DNA of 35,677 bases from Pseudomonas viridiflava (lineage in GTDB: Bacteria > Pseudomonadota > Gammaproteobacteria > Pseudomonadales > Pseudomonadaceae). The notes below the pieces were generated by a model that saw nothing but the letters and a program-made list of their open reading frames with translations, was not told where the DNA came from and ran no database searches. The stretch lies in assembly GCF_001642795.1 (NCBI RefSeq), contig NZ_LKEH01000047.1:335484-371160 (forward strand), given 5' to 3'. This document shows positions 6,767 to 14,349 of this stretch, piece after piece. Position numbers and translations under genes: made by a program. Each line of letters starts with the position of its first letter. Position 1 is the stretch's first letter.

Positions 6767-8113
6767 ATGACAACTACCGCCGCAGAACACGTGGATCCTG
6801 CCACGCTGAGAAAAGTCATCGTGGCCGCTGCCATTGGCAACTTTGTCGAATGGTTCGACTTTGCCGTCTATGGCTTTCTGGCCACCACCATCGCCTTGCA
6901 GTTCTTCCCCAGCGGCGACACCAGCGCCGCGCTGTTGAAAACCTTCGCCGTATTTGCCGTGGCGTTTGCGTTCAGGCCGTTGGGCGGCATCTTTTTCGGC
7001 ATGCTGGGTGACCGAATCGGCCGCAAGCGGACGTTGGCCATGACCATTCTGCTGATGGCGGCGGCAACAACACTGATCGGTTTGCTGCCCACGTACGCCG
7101 CCATCGGTGTGACCGCGCCGATTCTTCTGACCATCATCCGCTGCGCTCAAGGCTTTTCGGCGGGCGGTGAATATGCCGGTGCCTGCGCCTACCTGATGGA
7201 GCATGCTCCGCGTACGCAACGCGCCTGGTATGGCAGTTTCGTCCCGGTCTCGACGTTTTCCGCCTTCGCGGCGGCGGCCGTGGTGGCTTACGCGCTTGAG
7301 GCTTCGTTGTCCGCTGAAGCCATGGGCAGTTGGGGCTGGCGTCTGCCGTTCCTGATCGCCGCGCCGCTGGGGCTGGTCGGTTTGTACCTGCGCTGGAAAC
7401 TGGACGAAACCCCGGCGTTCCAGGCGGTAACCAAGGAGCACGCGATCGCTCATTCACCGCTCAAGGAAACGCTGCGCAACCACGCAGCCGCTATCTGTTG
7501 CCTGGGCGCGTTCGTGTCGCTGACGGCGCTGTCGTTCTATATGTTCACCACCTATTTTGCGACCTATCTGCAGGTGGCGGGCGGATTGAGTCGGGCGTCG
7601 GCGTTGCTGGTGTCTTTGATTGCCCTGGCGTTTGCCGCCGCGATCTGCCCGCTGGCCGGGGCGTATTCTGACCGGGTAGGGCGTCGCGTCACCATGGCCA
7701 CGGCTTGCATACTGTTGATGCTGGTGGTGTTCCCGTCGTTTTTGATGGCCAGTTCCGGCTCGTTCGCAGCGTCGGTGATCGGCGTGATGCTGCTGGCGGT
7801 CGGCGCGGTGCTGTGTGGTGTGGTTACGGCAGCGCTGCTGTCGGAGACGTTTCCGACCCGCACGCGATACACCGCGTCGGCCATCACCTACAACATGGCC
7901 TACACGCTGTTTGGCGGCACCGCACCCTTGATGGCGACCTGGCTGATCAGCACGACCGGCAGCAACCTGTCCCCGGCGTTCTACCTGATTGCCGTGGCGG
8001 TGATGGCGATGGTGGGCGGTCTGGCCCTGCCCGAGACTTCCAGGGTTTCGTTGCATGATGTGGCGGTTGCGGATAACGGGGCTGCAGTGGCTTCGGCTCA
8101 GACGCATGCGTAA
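6767..8113 (+). CDS. MFS transporter, metabolite:H+ symporter (MHS) type
   Basis: 448 residues, about 12 membrane segments. The start of TM1 carries AAAIGNFVEWFDFAVYGFLA, the hallmark of the MHS family (ProP, KgtP, citrate and shikimate carriers), and loop 2-3 has GMLGDRIGRKRTL. TM5 has the RCAQGFSAGGEYAGA signature and loop 8-9 repeats the motif as AYSDRVGRRVTM. Expected to import an organic acid or a betaine/proline-type solute with protons; the substrate cannot be read from sequence. The start is the ATG at 6767 with GAGG six bases upstream; the upstream frame remains open but lacks membrane character. No regulator adjoins it. Confidence 0.87.
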   Translation: MTTTAAEHVDPATLRKVIVAAAIGNFVEWFDFAVYGFLATTIALQFFPSGDTSAALLKTFAVFAVAFAFRPLGGIFFGMLGDRIGRKRTLAMTILLMAAATTLIGLLPTYAAIGVTAPILLTIIRCAQGFSAGGEYAGACAYLMEHAPRTQRAWYGSFVPVSTFSAFAAAAVVAYALEASLSAEAMGSWGWRLPFLIAAPLGLVGLYLRWKLDETPAFQAVTKEHAIAHSPLKETLRNHAAAICCLGAFVSLTALSFYMFTTYFATYLQVAGGLSRASALLVSLIALAFAAAICPLAGAYSDRVGRRVTMATACILLMLVVFPSFLMASSGSFAASVIGVMLLAVGAVLCGVVTAALLSETFPTRTRYTASAITYNMAYTLFGGTAPLMATWLISTTGSNLSPAFYLIAVAVMAMVGGLALPETSRVSLHDVAVADNGAAVASAQTHA

Positions 8114-8128
8114 CGTCTGCTTACGGAT

Positions 8129-8176
8129 GTGACGCGGAGCGTCACGGGAGGCATGTCCACGCGGAGCGATGGGCAC
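8129..8176. repeat. Paired-hairpin repeat, copy 1
   Basis: GTGACGC-GGA-GCGTCAC (8129-8145) is a perfect 7-bp hairpin. It is followed by a second, degenerate one around CCACGC-GGA-GCGATGG (8157-8171 core). This two-stem unit is a dispersed repeat of P. syringae-type genomes. Confidence 0.8.
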
Positions 8177-8204
8177 GATAAGCCAAGTCACTGATCACCG
8201 ATCG

Positions 8205-8249
8205 TTACCACGCTCCGCGTGGTAATGCATTTCAGGACGCTCCGCGTCC
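8205..8249. repeat. Paired-hairpin repeat, copy 2 (inverted orientation)
   Basis: First hairpin has arms TTACCACGC and GCGTGGTAA around TCC (8205-8225); the second is GGACGC-TCC-GCGTCC (8235-8249). The loop reads TCC instead of GGA and the order of stems is reversed, so this unit faces copy 1. Confidence 0.8.
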
Positions 8250-8289
8250 CGGCGTGCACTCAGATATACCCCGTTTGATCAGACCTATT

Positions 8290-8336
8290 GGGACGCAGAG
8301 CGTCCCGAGCGGCATGCCAACGCAGAGCATTGGCAT
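8290..8336. repeat. Paired-hairpin repeat, copy 3
   Basis: GGGACGC-AGA-GCGTCCC (8290-8306), then arms ATGCCAACGC and GCATTGGCAT around AGA (8314-8336), with one mismatch. Same orientation as copy 1. Confidence 0.8.
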
Positions 8337-8505
8337 GATCACTCAAATACCTTGTCCTTCCCAGTGGCTGAACCGGTTTACAAAAACGCAACAAAACGTG
8401 GCACACCTGCTCCAAAAAATGGCACATTGGCGCGCCCTGGTACGCGTGACACATCTTGTAATCATCCGTCCGGGGACACCCGAAAATCTTTTATGGATGA
8501 ATCCC
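8337..8505. other. Remainder of the 392-bp gap before fsr
   Basis: The gap 8114-8505 is filled in its first 220 bases by the three hairpin repeats. The remaining stretch is less GC-rich and should hold the fsr promoter. It contains GTGGCACA (8399-8406) and ATGGCACAT (8418-8426), direct repeats of TGGCACA 20 bases apart, but I find neither a convincing -35/-10 pair nor a sigma-54 site. The fsr frame stays open through this region, but the translation there is repeat DNA and not protein-like. Confidence 0.4.
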
Positions 8506-9714
8506 ATGGCGACCAGTGCTCAGCCAGGTGCGGCGACGGCCACGACAACCCCACAATCCAGCCCGCTGGTGATGCGCATCATCGGTGCGGTTGCACTCGC
8601 GCACCTGATCAATGACCTGATCCAGGCGATCCTGCCGTCGATCTACCCGATGCTCAAGGCCAGCTATGACCTGAGCTTCACCCAGATCGGCCTGATCACC
8701 CTGACGTTTCAGATCACTGCGTCGCTGTTGCAGCCTTGGGTCGGTTATTACACCGACCGCCATCCCAACCCGCTGGTGTTGCCGGTGGGTTCGATCTGCA
8801 CCCTGATCGGCATTGTGATGATGTCGATGGTCGGCACATTTCCGCTGATTCTGCTCGCCGCCGCGCTGATCGGCATCGGTTCGTCCACCTTTCACCCGGA
8901 AGCCTCGCGTATCGCGCGGCTGGCCTCGGGCGGGCGTTACGGGCTGGCGCAGTCGACGTTCCAGGTGGGTGGCAACACCGGCTCGGCGTTCGGCCCGTTG
9001 CTGGCGGCGGCGATCATCATCCCGTTCGGGCAGGGCAATGTGGCCTGGATCGGCCTGTTCGCGTTGTTTTCCCTGGGCCTGCTCTACGCGATCAGCCGCT
9101 GGTACCGCGCGCACCTGAACCTGTTCAAGCTCAAGGCCGGGCAGGCCGCCACGCACGGTCTGTCGAGAAACCGGGTGATTGCCTCGCTGGGTGTGCTGGC
9201 GTTTCTGGTGTTCTCCAAGTTCTTCTACATGACCAGCCTGACCAGCTATTTCACCTTCTACCTGATCGAGAAGTTCGACCTGTCCGTGGCCAGTTCGCAG
9301 TTGCATCTGTTCCTGTTTCTGGGCGCGGTGGCGGCGGGGACGTTCTTCGGCGGCCCGATTGGCGACAGGATCGGCCGTAAGGCGGTCATCTGGTTCTCGA
9401 TCCTCGGCGCCGCGCCTTTCACCCTGGCGCTGCCTTACGCGGACCTGTTCTGGACCAGCGTGCTGAGCGTGATCATCGGCTTCGTGCTGGCGTCGGCGTT
9501 TTCCGCCATCGTGGTCTACGCCCAGGAACTGGTGCCCGGCAACGTCGGCATGATCGCCGGACTTTTCTTCGGCCTGATGTTCGGCTTCGGCGGTATCGGC
9601 GCAGCCTTGCTCGGCAGCCTGGCCGACAGCCACGGCATCCTCTTCGTTTACAACCTGTGTTCGTACCTGCCGCTGCTTGGCATTCTCGCGATCTTTCTGC
9701 CTCGGACTAAATGA
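8506..9714 (+). CDS. fsr: MFS drug efflux protein, fosmidomycin-resistance (Fsr) type
   Basis: 402 residues, about 12 membrane segments. Family landmarks: HLINDLIQAILPSIYPMLKASYDLSFTQIGLI in TM1-2, the loop WVGYYTDRHPNP, GIGSSTFHPEASRIARLASGGRYGLAQSTFQVGGN around TM4-5 (a strongly conserved Fsr segment), and GGPIGDRIGRKAVIW in loop 8-9. Fsr proteins export fosmidomycin in E. coli; the natural substrate is not known. The start at 8506 (MATSAQPG) has a weak GGATGA eight bases before it; an in-frame ATG at 8497 would add three residues. The stop overlaps the start of the next gene (ATGA at 9711-9714). Confidence 0.88.
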   Translation: MATSAQPGAATATTTPQSSPLVMRIIGAVALAHLINDLIQAILPSIYPMLKASYDLSFTQIGLITLTFQITASLLQPWVGYYTDRHPNPLVLPVGSICTLIGIVMMSMVGTFPLILLAAALIGIGSSTFHPEASRIARLASGGRYGLAQSTFQVGGNTGSAFGPLLAAAIIIPFGQGNVAWIGLFALFSLGLLYAISRWYRAHLNLFKLKAGQAATHGLSRNRVIASLGVLAFLVFSKFFYMTSLTSYFTFYLIEKFDLSVASSQLHLFLFLGAVAAGTFFGGPIGDRIGRKAVIWFSILGAAPFTLALPYADLFWTSVLSVIIGFVLASAFSAIVVYAQELVPGNVGMIAGLFFGLMFGFGGIGAALLGSLADSHGILFVYNLCSYLPLLGILAIFLPRTK

Positions 9715-10994
9715 TGCTAATAGCAACGCTGATCTTCCTGTTCACCATCACGCTCGTCATCTGGCAGCCCAAAGGGCTCAGTGTCGGATGGAGCGCAGTG
9801 CTCGGGGCGGGTCTGGCGTTGCTGACCGGCGTGGTTCATCTCAGCGATATTGCAGTGGTGTGGGGCATCATCTGGAATGCCACTGCCACTTTCATTTCGC
9901 TGATCATCATCACGTTGCTGCTGGATGAGGCGGGTTTCTTTTCCTGGGCGGCGCTGCACGTGGCGCGGTGGGGCAATGGCAAGGGGCGGCGTCTTTTCGC
10001 ATTCTTCGTATTGTTCGGCGCACTGGTGTCGGCGCTGTTCGCCAACGACGGCGCGGTGCTGATCCTGACGCCGATCGTGATCGCGATGATGCTGGCGCTG
10101 CGCTTTTCCCCGGCCTCGACCCTGGCCTTTGTCATGGCTGCCGGATTCATTTCCGACACTGCCAGCCTGCCGCTGGTGGTGTCGAATCTGGTGAACATTG
10201 TGTCAGCGGACTATTTCAAGATCGGCTTCAACCGCTATGCGGCGGTGATGGTGCCCGTCAACCTGGTCAGCGTTGCGGCCACGCTGGCGGTATTGATGCT
10301 GTATTTCCGTCGTGACATCCCGCGTGACTTCGATCCCGAGCAGCTTGAGAAGCCGGAAACCACCATCAAGGACAGGGCAACCTTCATGGCTGGCTGGTGG
10401 GTGCTGCTGATCCTGCTGGTGGGCTGTTTCGCACTCGAACCGCTGGGGATTCCGATCAGCGCGATCTCGGCGACCTGCGCGGTGCTGTTGCTGGGCATCG
10501 CCGCCAAGGGCCATACGATTTCCACGCGCAAGGTCGTCAAGGAAGCACCGTGGCATATCGTGGTGTTCTCGCTGGGCATGTATCTGGTGGTCTACGGCCT
10601 GCGCAACGCCGGACTGACCGGTTATCTGGCCAGTCTGCTGGACTGGTTCGCCGGTTACGGTATCTGGGGCGCGGCGATGGGCACGGGTGTGATGACCGCG
10701 TTCCTGTCGTCGATCATGAACAACATGCCGACGGTCCTGATCGGTCTGTTGTCCATCGAAGGCAGTCATGCGACCGGTGCCATTCAGGAAGCGATGATTT
10801 ACGCCAACGTGATCGGCAGCGACCTGGGACCGAAAATCACCCCGATCGGCAGTCTGGCAACCCTGCTGTGGCTGCACGTGTTGCAACGCAAGGGCATCAC
10901 CATCGGCTGGGGTTATTACTTCAAGGTCGGCATCGTGCTGACCTTGCCGGTGTTGCTGATCACACTGGCGGCGCTGGCAGTGCGATTGGGTTGA
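9711..10994 (+). CDS. arsB: ArsB-type arsenite/anion efflux transporter
   Basis: 427 residues, roughly 11-12 membrane segments, resembling ArsB of the ion-transporter superfamily: VWGIIWNATATFISLIIITLLLDEAGFF, the FANDGAVLILTPI motif, FISDTASLPLVVSNLVNIVSADYF, and the C-terminal FLSSIMNNMPTVL and NVIGSDLGPKITPIGSLATLLW segments typical of ArsB. It should expel arsenite or antimonite by proton antiport. It begins within the stop of fsr and has no ribosome site of its own, so translation is probably coupled. No arsR, arsC or arsH gene is nearby, which is unusual. An ATG three bases later (9714) is an alternative start. Confidence 0.88.
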   Translation: MMLIATLIFLFTITLVIWQPKGLSVGWSAVLGAGLALLTGVVHLSDIAVVWGIIWNATATFISLIIITLLLDEAGFFSWAALHVARWGNGKGRRLFAFFVLFGALVSALFANDGAVLILTPIVIAMMLALRFSPASTLAFVMAAGFISDTASLPLVVSNLVNIVSADYFKIGFNRYAAVMVPVNLVSVAATLAVLMLYFRRDIPRDFDPEQLEKPETTIKDRATFMAGWWVLLILLVGCFALEPLGIPISAISATCAVLLLGIAAKGHTISTRKVVKEAPWHIVVFSLGMYLVVYGLRNAGLTGYLASLLDWFAGYGIWGAAMGTGVMTAFLSSIMNNMPTVLIGLLSIEGSHATGAIQEAMIYANVIGSDLGPKITPIGSLATLLWLHVLQRKGITIGWGYYFKVGIVLTLPVLLITLAALAVRLG

Positions 10995-11943
10995 ACGGAT
11001 GGCTGGTGTCGGCCAGGTTCGGCCACAGGTCCGACACCAGAAACAATCGCTCGGCTTCCTCCCATTCGCCCTCGGCGTTTTCGGTCAGGCGCACCAGCAG
11101 CTGCGCCGGTGCCAGCGGGTCGAGCTGGGTCAGCCAGTCCTGTAACTGTTCACCGCTCCACGCCTGTCGATAGTGCGCGGGTGCCAGCCAGGCGTGGCGG
11201 GGCAGCGGTTGCCAGCGACCTGTTTCGCTCTGGCTCATGAACCGCTCCCAGTCGCGCTGATGCAGCCAGCGGCCTTTCAAATGCTGAAGATGCGCTCCCG
11301 CAGGTGGATCGGCAGATCCCGGCCAAGGGTAGAGCAGATACCCACCCAGCCACAGCTCGGCGCTGAATGTCTCGATGCCCAGAGCTGCGAGGGTCGAGCG
11401 ACTTTCTGGCCGTGAAGAGATCGGCAGTTGATGCTGGCTCAGGTGCGCCAGCTTGCGATCCAGCCGGTCGTGACAGCCAGGGCCCAGCCATTGCGCCGGG
11501 TCACTGCCGTCGCCGTCCTGCGGGCCGAGATACAACTTGATCGCCAGCTCTACGTGATGCACGCCGTCACGGTCGCGCAGCAGCATATCCAGTTCGCCCA
11601 GTGTCTGACCGTCCAGGCGGATCGGCAGGTTGGCGGCGATGATCTCCACGCCCGGCGCGTGCTGCACTGCGAATTGCCAGAGTCTTTCGTAATAACGCCC
11701 CAGACGGCGCGTGGAGGCCTGCGCGATCCAGTGCTCCAGCTCCCGGCTGTCCTGATCCAGTTCACGCAGGAAATCGGCCAGTCGTTGTGGCGCCTCGACC
11801 CAGTCGCTCCCGGCCAGTGGATGGCGTTGCGGCCAAGGCGTGGCATCAAGCATGGGCGGCGCCAGAATGACCCACGCAAGGTCGCGCACCTCAGGGTGTC
11901 GCAACTGACGCGGCAGGTCGATCAGATCGGGGAATAAAGTCAT
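10960..11943 (-). CDS. DUF1853 family protein
   Basis: 327-residue cytosolic protein of the DUF1853 family (PF08907 by recollection), length as usual. Recognisable segments are LRHPEVRDLAWVILAPP at the N-terminus, RLGRYYERLWQFAV, and GELDMLLRDRDGVHHVELAIKLYLG about one third in. The spacing of acidic residues and lysine there (GELD...VELAIK) resembles the core of PD-(D/E)XK nucleases; that is inference and no activity is claimed. Its 3' end overlaps arsB by 35 bases tail to tail, so the two transcripts are partly complementary. A hypothetical protein of this kind lies near nadK in other pseudomonads as I remember it. Confidence 0.85.
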   Translation of the reverse strand: MTLFPDLIDLPRQLRHPEVRDLAWVILAPPMLDATPWPQRHPLAGSDWVEAPQRLADFLRELDQDSRELEHWIAQASTRRLGRYYERLWQFAVQHAPGVEIIAANLPIRLDGQTLGELDMLLRDRDGVHHVELAIKLYLGPQDGDGSDPAQWLGPGCHDRLDRKLAHLSQHQLPISSRPESRSTLAALGIETFSAELWLGGYLLYPWPGSADPPAGAHLQHLKGRWLHQRDWERFMSQSETGRWQPLPRHAWLAPAHYRQAWSGEQLQDWLTQLDPLAPAQLLVRLTENAEGEWEEAERLFLVSDLWPNLADTSHPFNPIALPAPPV

Positions 11944-12276
11944 GTATCGAGAATAGCCCGAGTCGGGTATGGCAGGTCGAGTGTTTTATCAGACGCCAGG
12001 TGGATATTTTTCACACCGCAGGCGATCAATTCACTATCACGCTGTCAGGTCTGCCAAAGCGATCATTGCCTCGTAACAATTGCTTCGTAGCAATTCCTTC
12101 GCAGCAATTGATTCGTAACAATGACAGGCATATCTTGATGCTGGCATTTTAATGCGAGTTTGTATTCAGGCGTTGAATTGCAACAGGTTTGAAAGTCCCT
12201 TGTGCTGTCAACAGGATGGCACAGCGAACGGGGCAATATGTGTCGTGATCAGGGTTTGGAAGGCCTGGAGTTTTCA
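11944..12276. other. 333-bp gap between DUF1853 and the GGDEF gene
   Basis: Divergent intergenic region, clearly more AT-rich than its surroundings. It holds a short CCCGA-G-TCGGG hairpin (11957-11967) close to the DUF1853 start, the 14-bp tandem repeat at 12071-12126, and an AT-rich stretch (12140-12185) where promoter elements are expected. I see no convincing -35/-10 pair and no gene. Confidence 0.5.
12071..12126. repeat. Four-unit degenerate 14-bp tandem repeat
   Basis: Units TCGTAACAATTGCT, TCGTAGCAATTCCT, TCGCAGCAATTGAT and TCGTAACAATGACA follow one another without gaps. The core TCGtArCAAT is conserved; the last bases vary. It lies about 150 bases upstream of the diguanylate cyclase start. 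Confidence 0.8.
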
Positions 12277-13362
12277 ATGAATGCTGAAATGCAGGCCCGG
12301 ATAAAGAATCTTCTCTCACCTGCCGTTGCACTTGCGCAATGCCTGGCGATCCTGTGCTGGGTCATTGTTCTGCTGGTGACGCCGGGCGTCCAGTACGGCG
12401 TTCTGGAAATCGCGCTTACCCTGGGGCTTCTTTCTATCTGTGTGGTGCAATGCCGAGCAAGGAATTTCAAGGTCTGGCGGCTGGCAGGCGTTCTCTTCGT
12501 GATCATGGTCGCCTGCTGTTTTGCCAGAGCCAGTCAGTTGAACAGCGCCATGGGCATCAATTGGGCATTGCCCATTGCCGTGATGATTATTCTGGGGTCG
12601 ACATTGTTGATGGTTTATACCCGGGATTATGTAGTCGTGACGATGCTCTCCTGGATCATTCTCTCTCCCGCGCGTGGTATTGAACCCGGCGCGGTGGCTT
12701 ATATATTCATCGCGCTGTTGTTTATTGCATCGACCAGCCTCGGCATTCTGCTCAATCACACCTACACCCGGACGATTAGAAATGTACTGTCGCTGGAAAG
12801 CCGCTTTCGCGAACTGTCATTGACTGATCACCTGACGGATATATTGAATCGTCGCGCCCTGATGGAGTCGCTTGAATATCATCTGGATGCCCGAAGTGCC
12901 GGTTATTTTCTGATGCTGGATATTGATGACTTCAAGCGGGTCAATGACGAGTCCGGCCATGACGTCGGTGATAACGTGCTGCGATACATGGCCTCGTGCC
13001 TCAAACGAACGGATGGCAGCCTCGCGTATGGCCGTCTGGGCGGTGAGGAATTCGGCGTGATCCTGCCGGTCTGCGGCGAGCACCAGGCGCTGGACTATGT
13101 GAGCCGCCTGCTGGACACCATCAGGCAATCAGCGACCGGTTACCCCTTCACCTGCAGCGCCGGGCTGGCTGAAATCGACGCCGAATCGACCGCTTTTCAA
13201 GTGATCAAGACGGCAGACGTCAACCTGTATCAGGCCAAGGGGGCAGGCAAGGACATGGCCTTCTGGAAAAATTCGCCGCTGGCTGACTCGACGGCAGGAC
13301 GCTTTTACGCCGAGCGTGATCAGGTGCAGGGGCTGGTGCCGTCTCCCGGTCTGGAGCCCTGA
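12277..13362 (+). CDS. Membrane-bound diguanylate cyclase (GGDEF)
   Basis: 361 residues. The first about 175 residues form six or so hydrophobic segments, a membrane sensor region I cannot assign to a named MASE family. A short linker (ESRFRELSLTDHLTDILNRRA) leads into a GGDEF domain. The active-site loop is RLGGEEF (Gly255-Phe259), an active variant, and the metal-binding segment LMLDIDDFKRVNDESGHDVGD is intact, so synthesis of cyclic di-GMP from two GTP is expected. The inhibitory RxxD site is missing: the aligned residues read DGSL. The ATG at 12277 has GGAG six bases upstream; an upstream in-frame start at 12202 lacks a ribosome site. It stands alone, with its own upstream repeat array. 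Confidence 0.9.
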   Translation: MNAEMQARIKNLLSPAVALAQCLAILCWVIVLLVTPGVQYGVLEIALTLGLLSICVVQCRARNFKVWRLAGVLFVIMVACCFARASQLNSAMGINWALPIAVMIILGSTLLMVYTRDYVVVTMLSWIILSPARGIEPGAVAYIFIALLFIASTSLGILLNHTYTRTIRNVLSLESRFRELSLTDHLTDILNRRALMESLEYHLDARSAGYFLMLDIDDFKRVNDESGHDVGDNVLRYMASCLKRTDGSLAYGRLGGEEFGVILPVCGEHQALDYVSRLLDTIRQSATGYPFTCSAGLAEIDAESTAFQVIKTADVNLYQAKGAGKDMAFWKNSPLADSTAGRFYAERDQVQGLVPSPGLEP

Positions 13363-13458
13363 AACGGCGCCTGCTGCTGCACGTCCGTTTGCCGCTGCGC
13401 GGTGCTTTCGCCCATAATCCCCTTTTCCAAGCCGTCTCGAACCCGCAGCAGGAGTCTC

Positions 13459-14349
13459 ATGGAGCAATTTCGCAATATCGGCATCATCGGCCGCCTGGGC
13501 AGTGTTCAGGTGCTCGATACCGTGCGCCGACTCAAGAAATTCCTGTTGGACCGGCATCTTCACGTCATCCTTGAAGAGACCATCGCCGAAGTGCTGCCGG
13601 GTCACGGCCTGCAGACCTCGTCGCGCAAGATGCTCGGTGAAGTCTGCGACATGGTGATCGTGGTCGGCGGCGACGGCAGCCTGCTGGGTGCTGCCCGGGC
13701 GCTGGCCAGGCACAACGTGCCGGTTCTGGGTATCAACCGGGGCAGCCTGGGTTTCCTGACCGACATCCGTCCCGACGAGCTGGAGGTCAAGTGCGCCGAA
13801 GTGCTGGACGGGCACTATCTGGTCGAAAACCGTTTTCTGCTGCAGGCCGAGGTTCGCCGTCATGGCGAGGCAATCGGGCAGGGCGATGCGCTTAACGACG
13901 TGGTGCTGCATCCCGGCAAATCGACCCGGATGATCGAATTCGAGATCTACATCGACGGCCAGTTTGTGTGCAGCCAGAAGGCCGACGGCCTGATCGTTGC
14001 CACCCCGACCGGTTCGACAGCCTATGCGTTGTCGGCAGGCGGCCCGATCATGCACCCCAAACTCGACGCTATCGTTATCGTGCCGATGTACCCGCACACC
14101 TTGTCCGGCCGGCCCATCGTGGTCGATGGCAACAGCGAGCTGAAAATCGTGGTGGCCAAGGACATGACGATCTATCCGCAAGTCTCCTGTGACGGGCAGA
14201 ACCACTTCACCTGCGCGCCCGGCGACACCATCACGGTCAGCAAGAAACCGCAGAAGCTGCGCCTGATTCATCCTCTGGACCATAACTACTACGAAGTCTG
14301 CCGCACCAAGCTCGGCTGGGGCAGCCGGCTTGGTGCTGGAGGCGACTGA
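13459..14349 (+). CDS. nadK: NAD kinase
   Basis: 296 residues; phosphorylates NAD to NADP with ATP. The diagnostic GGDGS lies at residues 70-74 (VVGGDGSLLGAAR), followed by LGINRGSLGFLTD, the NDVVLHPG segment, and the second signature DGLIVATPTGSTAYALSAGGPI. Length and order match proteobacterial NadK. The start is the ATG at 13459, with GGAG four bases upstream; the open frame before it is not protein-like. It overlaps the next gene by one base (TGATG) and heads a run of tightly packed genes up to pepN. Confidence 0.96.
   Translation: MEQFRNIGIIGRLGSVQVLDTVRRLKKFLLDRHLHVILEETIAEVLPGHGLQTSSRKMLGEVCDMVIVVGGDGSLLGAARALARHNVPVLGINRGSLGFLTDIRPDELEVKCAEVLDGHYLVENRFLLQAEVRRHGEAIGQGDALNDVVLHPGKSTRMIEFEIYIDGQFVCSQKADGLIVATPTGSTAYALSAGGPIMHPKLDAIVIVPMYPHTLSGRPIVVDGNSELKIVVAKDMTIYPQVSCDGQNHFTCAPGDTITVSKKPQKLRLIHPLDHNYYEVCRTKLGWGSRLGAGGD

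Noticed and set aside
8129..8336. CRISPR array
   Set aside because: The units are palindromic hairpins of variable spacing and orientation with no unique spacers, and no cas gene is near.
8399..8430. Sigma-54-like TGGCAC boxes before fsr
   Set aside because: Neither TGGCAC is followed by TTGC at the required spacing.
8254..8505. N-terminal extension of Fsr by about 84 residues
   Set aside because: This stretch translates repeat DNA and is not like any transporter N-terminus; the ATG at 8506 gives the family length.
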